Of a stretch of 64,000 nucleotides of DNA, positions 22,665 through 33,295 are shown one piece after another (position 1 is the first letter of the stretch; each line of letters begins with the position of its first letter). This stretch comes from Cryptomeria japonica (Eukaryota > Streptophyta > Pinopsida > Cupressales > Cupressaceae). The position numbers and the translations under genes are program-made. The stretch lies in contig NC_081407.1 in the NCBI RefSeq assembly GCF_030272615.1, positions 441,223,213-441,287,212 on the forward strand. The letters run 5' to 3'. Under the pieces are notes generated by a model, which had not been told where the DNA came from, ran no database searches, and saw nothing but the letters and a program-made list of their open reading frames with translations.

Positions 22665-24347
22665 ATGCTGCCGAGGAGAAAAAACCCCCAGAGGGTAGCA
22701 CAGATGATGGAAGACTTCAAGAATGAAGTGAGGAATGAAATACAGAATGCTTTGGCTGGTTTCTGAAGAAAACCTGATTCTGAGGATGAATATGAGGAAG
22801 CCAGTGAAGAGATTGAGGAAGTTGAAGGACCAAAAGATAAGAGAGAGGAAAGCTTCCTAAGAGTAGTGGTGCAAGAAAGTAAAATGCATAAAGTTGAGGT
22901 TTCTAACTTTTTTGAAACACTGAACCTAGAGGATCTAATCGATTGGATCAGATATTTGGAGGACTACTTTGAGTTTGAGGATGTTAAGAACCCGCAGTGA
23001 GTTTGGTTGGCATAGACCAAGTTGAAAGGGCATGTTGCCTTATGGTGGAAAGAGTTGCAGAAAGACAGAGTGGAGAATGGTGAATTGAAGATCACTTGGT
23101 GGACACAGATGGTTGCAAGGTTGAAATCCAAGTTCATACCGGGAGACTATGAACTAGAGTTGTTCAAGAAGTTGTAGAACCTGAAATAGAGAAACATGAC
23201 TGTGAACGAATATACTAAGGAATTCTACAAGGTGGTAATCAGATCTAGACATAGAGAGATGGACAGGGAAATGGTGGTGAGGTACATCAATGGGATTTCT
23301 TTTAACATTCAAGATGAGATGAGTATGTTGAAGATTTCAATAGTTGAAGAAGTTTACCAATATGCTTTGAAGGCTAAGGAGAAGATGAGAAGAAGACAAC
23401 CAAATAAGGGAAAGGAGAAATTCAAGATGAATGATAGTATGAAGAAATTGGTTGAAGAAGAGTCAAAACCTAAGTGGAGTAAAGAATCATAACAAAAGAC
23501 ACCAACGAAGGGTAGCATCAATACTAGTAGAGAATTCCCTGGCAAATCCTTCAAGTGTGGAGAAACTGGACATAGATTCTATGAATGTAAGCAAGGAATG
23601 TCAAGAAGTTGTGTGGTAAGTGAAGAACCAGATAGTACCATATTTGATTGTGCACCAAAGCAAGGAGAATCCCTTATGTTCAGAAGAAAGGATGCCAGAT
23701 CTACTCAAAGGAAGAGTCTTTTCTGAATGGTATGCAAATCAAGTGGTAAGTGTTGCAAGGTCATTATAGATAGTGGAAGTACTAGTAATTTAGTATCTGA
23801 GGAGATGGTTGAGAATCTTGGGTTGAAGAGGCTTGAGAATCCTTGTCCTTATGAGGTAAGTTGGTTACAAGATGATCAAAAGATAGAGATAAAGGAGCAG
23901 TGTTAGGTGAGTTTCAATATTGGGCCTTTTAGAGATGAAGTTTTATGTGATATTGTGTCAATGAATGTTTGTCATGTCTTATTGGAAAAACCTTAGCAGT
24001 ATGATAGAGGAGCTATTTATGATTGTAGAAGAAACATAGTTACTATTGAAATGGATGGGCAGAGGTTCACATTGATTTCTTTGAAGGAGAAAGAGAAGGA
24101 GGTGAAGAATCAAAGTCTTGAGAAAAGTTGCAGGAAACCAATGGCAGAGGTTATACTAGAAGCTTTGAAGGAACCAATGGTAGAGGTTATACCAAAAGGT
24201 TTGATAGAACTAGTTGCAGAGGTTATACCAGAGGTTTTGAAGAAAGATCTGATAGAACTAGTTGCAGAGGTTATACCAGAGGTTTTGAAGAAAGATCTGA
24301 TAGAACTAGTTGCAGAGATTATACTGGAGGGTGACATGATTTGGTAG
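22665..24347 (+). pseudogene. Ty3/gypsy Gag-protease with 16-aa repeat tail; no RT or integrase
   Basis: ATG at 22665. The Gag domain shows EDLIDWIRYLEDYFEFEDV, KGHVALWWKELQKD and FIPGDYELELFKKL, then NMTVNEYTKEFYKV. The knuckle reads SFKCGETGHRFYEC, so the first Cys of CX2CX4HX4C is Ser. Protease follows: VIIDSGSTSNLVSEEMVENLGL, then LCDIVSMNVCHVLLEKP. The frame runs on into three copies of a 48-base repeat (DLIELVAEVIPEVLKK) instead of RT. At least seven stops fall in Gag-protease (for example ALAGF*RK, NPQ*VWLA*TK). The element is 3.8 kb between intact ends, so it depended on an autonomous relative. Confidence 0.9.
24203..24346 (+). repeat. 48-bp minisatellite, three units
   Basis: GATAGAACTAGTTGCAGAGG begins at 24203, 24251 and 24299. 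Partial related units extend back to about 24128. The period is divisible by three and has no stop in two plus-strand frames and one minus-strand frame. The Gag-protease frame gives a hydrophobic/acidic 16-residue repeat, the +1 frame an Arg/Gly-rich one. Confidence 0.92.
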
Positions 24348-24659
24348 AAGGATTTGACAGATGAATCTGATGGAAAATGGAACCAGATGACAGGGATTTG
24401 ATAGTAATGGATAAGGTCTTGTGGAAGAACCAAATCAAAATTGGGAAAACAAAGGCAATGTGTAGATCTAAAGAAAAGAAAGAGAAACAAAGAGATTCAT
24501 AGGTTAGAGAAGCCAATTCAAGCACCAGGAGAGATAGAGAAGAGATTGGCAGAAAAAGAAGATGTTTGGATCAGATTTGACCATGAGATCCTCATTCTAA
24601 ATCCTTTTATATGTTCATGAGTTGCCTCTCATGGAACTTCTTTTTATACCTGGGTTGTC
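24348..24659 (+). other. 3' internal region of the gag-protease element
   Basis: A-rich, decayed, with no recognisable domain. The sequence before the 3' LTR (TTCTTTTTATACCTGGGTTGTC) lacks a clear polypurine tract. Confidence 0.6.
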
Positions 24660-25471
24660 TGATGCAGGAGCATCCCCGGTCTATGAGCAATCTTGCATCA
24701 ACCAAAAATATTTCCTTTCTTATTTAGTTCTTTGTGCAGTTTTAGTATTCTTACTGGTATGTACCATTAGTTTATTTTTTTTCATGGTAGATCTTATTTG
24801 TAGTTTCCTTGCGGTTTCATATGGTTGAATCTATATTTATAGTTCATTTGGGTTCTTCTTCGGTCAGTTATCTCTTTCAATTAGTTGTTTATGGGTTCCC
24901 GAGATAGTTCTTGTGCTTACCAGTTTCTTTTCCTTCATTACCAATGCAATTCTTGTTGTGTGGATCCATCTTGGGTCTTGTCCAATGTTCTTTGTTGTGT
25001 GGTTGACCTTCCAGTTAAATTGCATCACTTGGTTGTTATTTTCCAGAAATATTTCTTAAATCTTAGGGCCAACCTAATTACATGTTTCATTTTCCTACAT
25101 TAGTGAATGTAATCCTTTGAGGCCAACCCAAATATGTTCCGGTGGGTATAAATATGATGATATGTAATCATTTGTGGAGGCAGAGAAATTAGAACTGAGA
25201 ATAAGGATGGAGATTCTCATATTGTGATCTGGTTGATTCTTAGAGTCCCAGTTGGATTGTACCTGGCTTGAAGCCTCCATGTAACCGGTTAACTACCAGA
25301 TGTTCTTTGATGATAATATGAAGATTTCAGAATGATTTTTGAAAGTTATAAGGCTTTAATCTGATCTATTTATGTGAATTTGTTATGTTTTCTTACTACT
25401 TTCATTGTGTCTCTCTTGTTGCATAAGTCGGTTGACTCTTTTGAGGGTTTTTACTGATTATGGCTACATCA
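24660..25471 (+). mobile_element. 3' LTR of gag-protease gypsy element
   Basis: It begins TGATGCAGGAGCATCC (an internal GATGC/GCATC palindrome), ends GGCTACATCA, and carries the TATAAATA box at 25147. It is followed by GAGTG, the exact match of the left target duplication. Confidence 0.93.
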
Positions 25472-25989
25472 GAGTGGCACCCATATCGCTCCCTTTGTAT
25501 CATAATATAACATACCTTTGCATGTCTTAAATGGGGTGTTCATCCTTGGAACTAGAGAAAACAAACTCTTATACATGATCCTTCACACCCAAAACTAGAT
25601 GTAGCATTGATATATGTCTTAAGTAGGGTTATACATCATTGAAACTAGAGAAAAAAAAACTCTTAGATGGGATGAGCTCGAAACTAGGCATGTATATTTC
25701 CTAAATGGGGTTACATATTCTCAAAACTAGAGAAAACAAACTCTTAAGAGAGATGTTCCCAGAACTAGACATTCGCCACTTAGCATTTATACATTTGCCC
25801 CTTGGCATTTGAATTTGCATTACATGTCTTAAACAAGATGATGCACACTTGAAACCAAAGGAAACAAACTCTTATGCAAGGTGCTATATACTTGAAACCA
25901 AATATCACTTGCACACATGAACAAGGATGATTGGAACTAGTGAAACACAACTAGACTATTCCTATTCCCCTCCATGATGGGAATGGGTA
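25472..25989. repeat. Right target duplication and degenerate ~90-110 bp repeats
   Basis: The first five bases are GAGTG. After that, a block of the form CATGTCTTAAATGGGGT...GGAACTAGAGAAAACAAACTCTTA recurs about five times with decay (near 25521, 25612, 25692, 25825). No coding signal. Confidence 0.6.
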
Positions 25990-27548
25990 TGGGATAGACT
26001 AGCCTAGTCTATGCTCTTTGATCCTTTCCTTGGATCACCAGGTGTTCCAAACATACCCTAGGGTCTCTAGGACTTCCCTTGCTTGTGGAATCCCCTGACC
26101 TTGCCCAATCCACCCACCAACAACTTGCAATAATTCTCTTAAGGTCTCACCTACTCATGAGATTCAAAAGAACCCTTACTTAGGCTCATAAGGGTTCGGC
26201 TTATCCTACACATCCTTAGGTCCTAAAAAGGTTAGAACTAGTTCTAAGCATGGTTTTCCCACCATTCAAGTACCCCCAAGAGTTTTAGGCCTCCCTATCT
26301 ATTACCAATCTCACCATTTTGCCTCTATCCTACAAAATAGGGCTCCAAGGAATGAGCCCAATTAGGCCTCCATTCCGGACTTTTAGGGCTCCCTCTTGCA
26401 AACGATGACCCAAATTATGGAACTCCCCAAAAGGATTGTTGTTCAATTGGAAAAATATCAAATATTTCCTAGGTTTTAGGCCTCCAAGTGTCCGTACACA
26501 GCCCTAGGTGAATTTTGGGGTTTTTAAGAGGGTTTTTAGGCCTACCAGGGTCATAGTGAAGGTTTAGTGTTTCTACCACCTTGTCTAGATTGTTGGAAGT
26601 GTCTCCTTCTCACAAATGGTGCTCCATGCACCCCTCTACAACTTCTCCAAAGGGTGCATCCTCCTCTAACCTTCCTTGCTCTCATGGACCTCTGCAATAT
26701 TGACCCTTCCTAGTCGGGCACTATCCAGTCTCGCCTAGGAGTGGGTCTTTGGATGGCTTCCCTACATCTTCAAGGGTCATACTTGTATTGGAACATTGTA
26801 CAAGGTTTCCGCTCCTATTCCCCATGGTTTCATGGTGACTCCACAATGGGGATAGGAGTTATCATTCCATTACACAAAACAGTCCAAAACTGGACAGTGA
26901 AAGAGTGTTTTACAAAATAATTACAAAGGACTCAAAACCTGCACAACACACTAAATCTAATTGCTCAAAATGAAAGATTAGACACAACACAAAACTCTCA
27001 ACACAATTTAGTCTGCAAAACAATCCATTATCACTCTCTAATGCTCCATTTGTGCCAACTAGCAACAAAATTACAATCACAGTCAAGGTCTTTGTTCTTG
27101 GGCCGTACAAAACTAACATCCAACCCATCATTTTAGGGTTTGTAAAAATATATAGTAACATTTCCTTAGTCTGTGTGCCAAAAGCAGGGTTCTCCATGCT
27201 AAGCTAAGGTTTTTGACCTATTAGGTGGAAAAGTTGCTTGACAACTTTGAAAAGTTGTCATGCAACTTTTGAGCAACTTTTGCAATGTTGCTTTTCTTGA
27301 CCCCTAGGCCTACATTGGGCTATCCTATGGAAACCACCATGCTAAAAGGACCCCAAACTCATCAATGGAACACATAGCCTCTCCTCCACAAGAAACCACA
27401 ACCAAGACTTGAGAACCTAGGACCTAAACTAGGACCTAAATAAGACCAATGAGCTCATGGCTCTTATTACATTTACAATGGCTTCCTAAAGAAGCAAAAC
27501 ACCCACAAAAACCAAAAGGAGGAAGACCTTGGAAGGGTTCTCCTGCAC
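25990..27548 (-). mobile_element. 3' LTR of the minus-strand outer gypsy element
   Basis: From about 26070 it aligns with 42995-44487 throughout. Hand counting about 240 bases near 26080-26320 gives roughly 8% difference. The left edge is uncertain. TGGGATAGACTAGCC at 25990 matches TGGGCTAGCC at 42985 if about 66 bases are missing from the right copy. At the other end the LTR is joined directly to a broken RNase H frame, so integrase and the polypurine tract are deleted. It contains the long palindrome at 27229-27270. Confidence 0.8.
27229..27270. other. 42-nt near-perfect palindrome (20-bp arms) in LTR
   Basis: The left arm AAAAGTTGCTTGACAACTTT and right arm AAAGTTGTCATGCAACTTTT are reverse complements except for one position, separated by GA. 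The same structure is at 44160-44201 in the other LTR. Extra GCAACTTTT words follow in both. Confidence 0.92.
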
Positions 27549-28568
27549 CATACTCCAAAGTGAATAGCTTGTTGAAAGTAGGTAAGATTAGGATGGGTTT
27601 TGTGGCTACTTCTTGCTTCAATAATTGGAATGCTTTATCAGCCTGTTCACTCCATTTGAATTTAGTTTTTAGGCCTCCTTTATGGTGTCAAGTACTAGTG
27701 CACATATGCCACTGAAGTTCCTCACAAACTTTCTATAGAATTGGGCTAAACCATGGAAACTCCTAACTTCAATCCCTATTTTAGGAGCAGGCCAATTCAA
27801 GATTGCTTCCACTTTGCTTGGATCCATCTTCATGGTTCCCTTAGACACCACAAATCCCAAGTAGACCAACTCTTGCTTCAAAAAGTCACACTTCTCTAAG
27901 TTGATTGCCAACTTCTCTTCATGCAACCTCTCTAGGACTAACCTCAGATGTTCTAGGTGCTCCTCTTTGGTTCTACTATAGATGAGTATGTCATCTAAGT
28001 ACACTACCACAAACCTACAAATGAAGTCCTTTAACACCTCATTCATCAACCTCATGAAGGTTCTTGGGGCATTGGTGAGTCCAAATGGCATCACAAGCCA
28101 TTCATATAACCCTTTTGTGGTCTTAAAAGTGATCTTCCACTCATCACCCTCCTTAATTCTAATCTGATCATAACCACTTTTAAGATCCAACTTGGTAAAA
28201 TACATGGCACCTCCTAAACAGTCCATCAGATCCTCTATTCTAGGAATAGGAAATCTGTACCTTATGGTGATCCTATTGATTGCCCTTGAATCAGTACAAA
28301 GTCTCCACTTACCTCCCTTCTTTGATGCAAGCACTATCGGGACTACACATGGGTTGATGCTCTTCTTGATCAATCCTTGATCCAACAACTCCTGCACTTG
28401 CCTTGCCACCTCCTTGTTTTGATCAGGTGTGATCTTATATGTAGCTTTATTGGGTAGGGATGCACCAGGAACAAAGTCTATTTGATGGCTTATAGACCTT
28501 CTTGGTGGAAGTGTTGTAGGTGCTCCATCACTCACTATGTCCTTATACTCTTGCAACATTTGCTTCAC
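27549..28568 (-). pseudogene. Ty3/gypsy reverse transcriptase with truncated RNase H
   Basis: About 300 clean minus-strand codons of RT: SLPNKATYKITPDQNKEV, LDQGLIKKSINPC, KKGGKWRLCTDSRAINRIT, FTKLDLKSGYDQIRI, MPFGLTNAPRTFMRLMN, the catalytic VVVYLDDILIYS, NLEKCDFLKQELVYLGF and FHGLAQFYRKFV. A frameshift near 27675 follows GICALVLDTIK. The next frame shows KWSEQADKAFQLLKQEVATKP and LPTFNKLFTLEYGAG, where RNase H begins, and then the frame enters LTR sequence. The RT core is the best-preserved coding block of this element. Confidence 0.93.
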
Positions 28569-29435
28569 CTCCCTGGGTACCTCTGTCTACAACTTGTCTT
28601 CCTCCTCCTTTGGCTTCACAAAGATGGCACACCTCACTATCTCCTCCTCATGTAGCAAGTATAAGAACTCTTTACCAGTATTCAATAAGACACTAGATGT
28701 TCTTGAGGTTTCCTCATCATTCTCTGTCAAAGACTGAATCTTAAAGGTTCTATTATCCTTCTTGAAGGAAATGGAGTTCTCCTCTCCATCATAGATCACC
28801 TTCCTATCAAATTGCCAGGGTCTACCTAGTATTAGATGACAGGCATCCATGGGTAACACATCACAAAGGATCTTATCCTTATATCCTCCAATGGAAAACT
28901 CTACCCAAGTTTGTTCATTGATAAGCACACTCTACTCTTGATTCAACCATGTCACCTTGTAAGGGCTAGTGTGGGGTATCCTTGTGAGTTTCAACTTCTT
29001 GGCTGCCTCATCTGATATGATGTTATTAGTTGACCCTGAATCAGCTATCACCTTGCAAAATTTACCAAGGATCTTGCATCTCACCCTAAACAATGCTCTC
29101 CTATGCTTAGGTTCATCCTTAACCGGCTGTCTTATCAAGACTCTATTGAACATCAAATTTTCTCCAACCTCTGATTCAATATGGTCTACCTCAGGTGTCT
29201 TGTTACTTGATGTGTCTTCATGGACATAAGCAACCCTTTTCCCATTGTTTGATGATGTAGGCTTGTCAGGGCATCTATAGGCCGGGTGTCCCAATTGACC
29301 ACAATTGTAGCATTTCATGGTTTCATAGTAGGAACTACTCCTACCGGTACCCCTGCCCCTATTCGGCCCCCCTTGTGCACCTCTACCTTGAGAATTTCCT
29401 CCTCTAAGAGTGGTCTCACTGTTATGCTCAATCAA
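28569..29435 (-). pseudogene. Ty3/gypsy zinc knuckle and protease
   Basis: Minus strand. An RGRGTG-rich stretch leads to the CCHC knuckle MKCYNCGQLGHPAYRC, then a linker and the protease start VIADSGSTNNIISDEAAKKL with an intact D-S-G. After one stop near 28930 the frame resumes with WVEFSIGGYKDKILCDVLPM, LILGRPWQFDRKV. A second stop lies near 28590, before the RT frame. Confidence 0.9.
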
Positions 29436-30137
29436 CTTAGACTCTCCTTGATTCCTTTGCCCATTTGCCTTGTTTTAGTAACCACCTTGGTGAGTCATTT
29501 GATCTCTACCTCTGCCTCTACCCTTGTTGTTGGAGTCTCCCTTCCTTCTGTTCCTCTCTTCTACCTTAGCAGCAAGCTGATGACACTTTTGGACAGTGGT
29601 AGGAGTCCATAGGCTTATCTCCTCTTGGATGTTCCACTTTAGACCACTTAGATACCTAGCCACCTTAATAGATTCTTCTTCTTGGACTTTGGATCTAAGA
29701 CAAAGCTTTTGAAACTCCTCTATGTAGGAGGCCACATCAAGATCCTTTTGCTTTAATCCCTATCTCTTCTTATGAAGTTGGACTTCATAGTCCTCTGGCA
29801 AGTAGTTCTCCTTGATCTTACTCACCATGGCCTTCGAATTTGCAATGGGTAGCTTCCCCATGCTAATCCTCTCCTCTTGTAAGTATTTCCACCATGTCAA
29901 GGCTGCTCCCCTTAGTCTAGATTTGGCAACCTTAGCCTTTTGAGCTTCTGTCACACCTTCACACTGAAAGTGGTTCTCCATACCCTCAATCCATTCCATG
30001 ACAATGTCAATGTCCATCCTTCCACTGAAATGTGGCAATCCTTCAAAAGCTTTAGTATTCAAAGCCTTAATGGCCTTTACAAAAGGTTCTTCATTGATCA
30101 AGGGATCTGGTTCAGGTATAATGTCATCTATATCAAT
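29436..30137 (-). pseudogene. Ty3/gypsy Gag, C-terminal part (split by insertion)
   Basis: Minus strand. KAFEGLPHFSGRMDIDIVMEWIEGM, LRGAALTWWKYLQEE and YLPEDYEVQLHKK are the retrotransposon Gag core. SYIEEFQKLCLRSKVQEEES and VARYLSGLKWNIQEEISL follow after a stop near 29757. The N-terminal part lies at 42743-42950 beyond the inserted 12.6-kb element. The break falls in an acidic linker just before NEEPFVKAIKALN. Confidence 0.9.
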
Positions 30138-30142
30138 AGTTT
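30138..30142. repeat. Target-site duplication AGTTT (left)
   Basis: AGTTT, identical to 42738-42742. Confidence 0.93.
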
Positions 30143-30219
30143 TGTAATGCCCCTACCCTAGTCAGCCTTGTAAAATCGGTTTGACCTTGGTTGACTTCCT
30201 ATGTGACATTCTTGAATGA

Positions 30220-30531
30220 TTAATTTATCGTTATGCAATGTGGTAGAATAGATAATATAAATAATTGTACATACCTATTATTGTGCTTTTGCATCAATTC
30301 TTGTGTAGATGTAATTGTTTCCCTAATTCTTGTTATAAATCTTGAGCTAACGCCTTCATGGAATATGTATATATATGTATGCTTGCGTGACTCATGCTTG
30401 CAGGAGATTGCAAGTACAACACCACCTAGGGCGATGTTCATCTCCATCGGGATTCGCATGGTTGAGTATACCTCCTTCATCCTTAGGATTTGGATTAGGT
30501 AGTCATAAAATTCTCGTCTTGCCTTAGCCAT
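30220..30531 (-). other. Antisense 103-codon open frame in LTR
   Basis: An ATG frame starting MAKARREFYDYLIQILRMK. The corresponding frame in the other LTR (38394-38705) has the same start, stop and length. The two proteins differ at about 18 positions, with no obvious excess of silent change, so selection is not shown. It may be a captured gene fragment or a chance frame. Confidence 0.4.
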
Positions 30532-31769
30532 GATTAGGTGAGCGTCGTGTGTGGTCTGTAGGGTTCCTCTGTCATTTGGGTTGCATGTCGTGTGATTGGT
30601 GGACTTTCTTGGTTTGTGTGCCTTGCATGTGGCAAATGGATTATTTTATCCTAAGTATTTAATTTGAATTAATGTGTTCATTTACACATTATTAGTTGAG
30701 AAATTAAAATAAATAGGTTACTTTCATGAGATTAGTCATTTATCAAAAAGAGCACTTTATTTATGTTTGTAGCAAGTTTAGTTTAATAGTTAATTTTAAA
30801 TAACGAATTTAATTAGTTTATGCGTTTTAAAAAAAAAAGAAGATTTAAAGTCATTTGGAAATAGAAATAATTTAACCACTTTTGCATTTTGGAAATGAAA
30901 GGGTAAATTTTATTATTTAAAGAAAATCATTTTTTTTTTATTTGTAAAGTTTGATATAGTGTAAAAGATTGGTTTTGGAAATTTATTTAATTTAAATACT
31001 TTACCCTTGCCAATAGTTTGAAATATAAATGTTGGCTTAATTAATATTGAGAAATTAAAATTAAGATTAAATAAGAGAGAAGTATACTAATTAGAAAATC
31101 AAGTTAAAATAATTTAATAGTGAAAAGAATTATTATTTCTTTTTATTTTAAAAGGGCTTAAATTTTGAAATTCGAAATTAGGTCAAAATTGGCTCCCATT
31201 TAACCTAGGTTGAAAAATATTTTGGGGGATTGAGTTTTTTTTGGGAAAAAATAAAATAAAATATGGGGATGGAGATTTGGGGGAAAAAGAGGGATTTCTA
31301 CAGCTATAGATTTGGGGGCTCATCTTCAAATTCTTCCAGGAATGCTTATTGAGGTAGGAATCTATTCACCAGTTTGGTTAAAATGTTTCTTTAAAAATAA
31401 AAGGGGTTTGAATGCTCTTCTTGCAAATATGGTTTTCAAATTTTCCATTGATTGTCCATGAGTAAGTTCATAGTAGAAATTTGTTAAAGAGTGGCTTATT
31501 GTAGGATCTTTGTGTGAGAAATGAACTGCCTTATGCCCAAATATTTGTTTGGATTGGATGGTTATTCATCAATTTCTTCTATTTTTTTTTGAAACCCATA
31601 ACATTCTAGAAAAAGAAAAAAAATGGCTATGACTGTGATAAATGGTTAATGGGGGTTTTACGTTTCTTTTAGCTATTTCATTTATGTGTATTTCAAAAAA
31701 AAATAGTTAAGTCGAAACTGGAATATACAAAAAAAATATAAAATAAAAATAAAGAGAAAAAAAAATAGA

Positions 31770-32040
31770 GGGTTTTTGGGGGGGGGAGTTGAAGCTCAAC
31801 CCAGACACCCCGCTCCACTGCGTGTGGGTGTCGAAGGGGCTGCAGACCCCATGGCGGCCGCAGCAACCCCCGGCTCCATAGAACTGGAGGCCAAAGGGGC
31901 TGCAACCCCCACGACGGCCGCAATATCCCCTGGCTCCACTATGTGTGGAGGCCAAGGGGCTGTGTCCATCGTGGCAGCCGTAGGCCCAATGACTAGGGCA
32001 AAGCTGACCTAGGGTTGCCACCCTAGGGTTTGGCCGCCCT
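31770..32040. other. GC-rich island with three 60-bp tandem units
   Basis: After an A-rich run the sequence becomes GC-rich. It contains three tandem units of 60 bases, marked by AAGGGGCTG at about 31834, 31894 and 31955. Each has a GGCGGCCGCA-like and a CCCCTGGCTCCA-like block. The phase is identical in the other LTR. A weakly Ala/Gly/Pro-rich frame exists but follows from the repeat length. Confidence 0.85.
32008..32027 (+). other. Perfect 8-bp stem-loop at end of GC island
   Basis: CCTAGGGT (32008-32015) pairs with ACCCTAGG (32020-32027) around TGCC. The counterpart at 40181-40200 has 7-bp arms. Confidence 0.75.
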
Positions 32041-33295
32041 CTTTTTTTATTTTTTTAAAAAAAATTTAAATTTTTTTATAAATTTAGTTTGGTGAAATAA
32101 TAAAACAAAATTTAAAATAATAATATAAATCATATATAAAGCAATATGAATTATTATTATTAGAAATGGGTGAAGATTTAATTACCATCAAGTGATAATC
32201 ATTAATAGTTGATATATATATATATATATGCTAATTTAGATGATATCTATTTAGTATATATTATTAATTATATATTAATCATTGGTTCCATTATAGCTAT
32301 TATTTCCATTGAAATATCAACTGTTGTAATGTTGCTATTATTTTTTTTATTATAAGTTGGTGAATACTGGGATTTATATATATGCTATTGAATAAATCGA
32401 ATGGTGAATGTTTCTTAAATTTTATGCTAGGGAACTTTATTTTGTTGGGAGATGTTTGTCCCATTACCCTATTTAATATTTAATATATTTTGTTCCATTG
32501 GTAAAAGGGTAAATTTTGTGTTACTAGAAAAGGGGACTAGAGTATGGTAAGTAAACCAACATGTCAATGATGTTTATCTAAGATTAATAACCTATTTAGA
32601 TGCTTAAATCAACATGAGAAATGATTGTGCTTTCTGGTTAAAGCTTGTGCATGGTTTCGTTGTTTTTTTTTGAAATCGATATGTCTAAAGTAATGGCATG
32701 ACCTTGATAGGAGTGTTAGGACCCTGTCGTCTAGATTGCTTGTGTTTGGTCATAGTCAGTCAAGTTCCTAATTAGGGAACCATCAGTTAAGAAGCCCTTG
32801 TATTTGCTTTTGATGTGTTTAGTCGTATACGCCTCAAAAGGGATCATTATGTAATTATTGACCGAGGTGGTTGTTGTATAGTGATTTGTGTTCACCTAAA
32901 CGACAGAGATGTAATAGACTTGAAACTTATGTAATCCTAACTATATTAAATGCCAGAGGGGTCTTCCAGTTGAGCAGACCCGGAGATGTAGCCCTCTAGG
33001 GGTGAACTCTGAGATCATATCTGTGTTATGCGATGCTATTGTCTCTCTTATTTCGTACTTTAAGTTATCATGTATGGTTTCATTTTTGTAGGTGTATAAT
33101 GGGGATTTAATGGAGTTATTCCTTGAATGCATGAATAAAGTCCTCTTGTTAAATGTAGTAATTAGGGTAATAAAAGATTGTAAATATCATTATGGAAAGT
33201 ATTTTGTTAATGTTAATGAAAAGAAGTATGGGAAGAACTCGCTAGGTTACAAATATTGGATTAACTTGTTATAAAGCTTGAAATTTGACCGTATT

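Noticed and set aside
24203-24346. CRISPR-like array
   Set aside because: The units are directly contiguous 48-bp repeats without spacers, within a eukaryotic retrotransposon.
31776-32012. Ala/Gly-rich 78-codon protein in the LARD GC island
   Set aside because: The frame follows from three 60-base units. The other LTR keeps only a shorter version, and there is no start context or domain.
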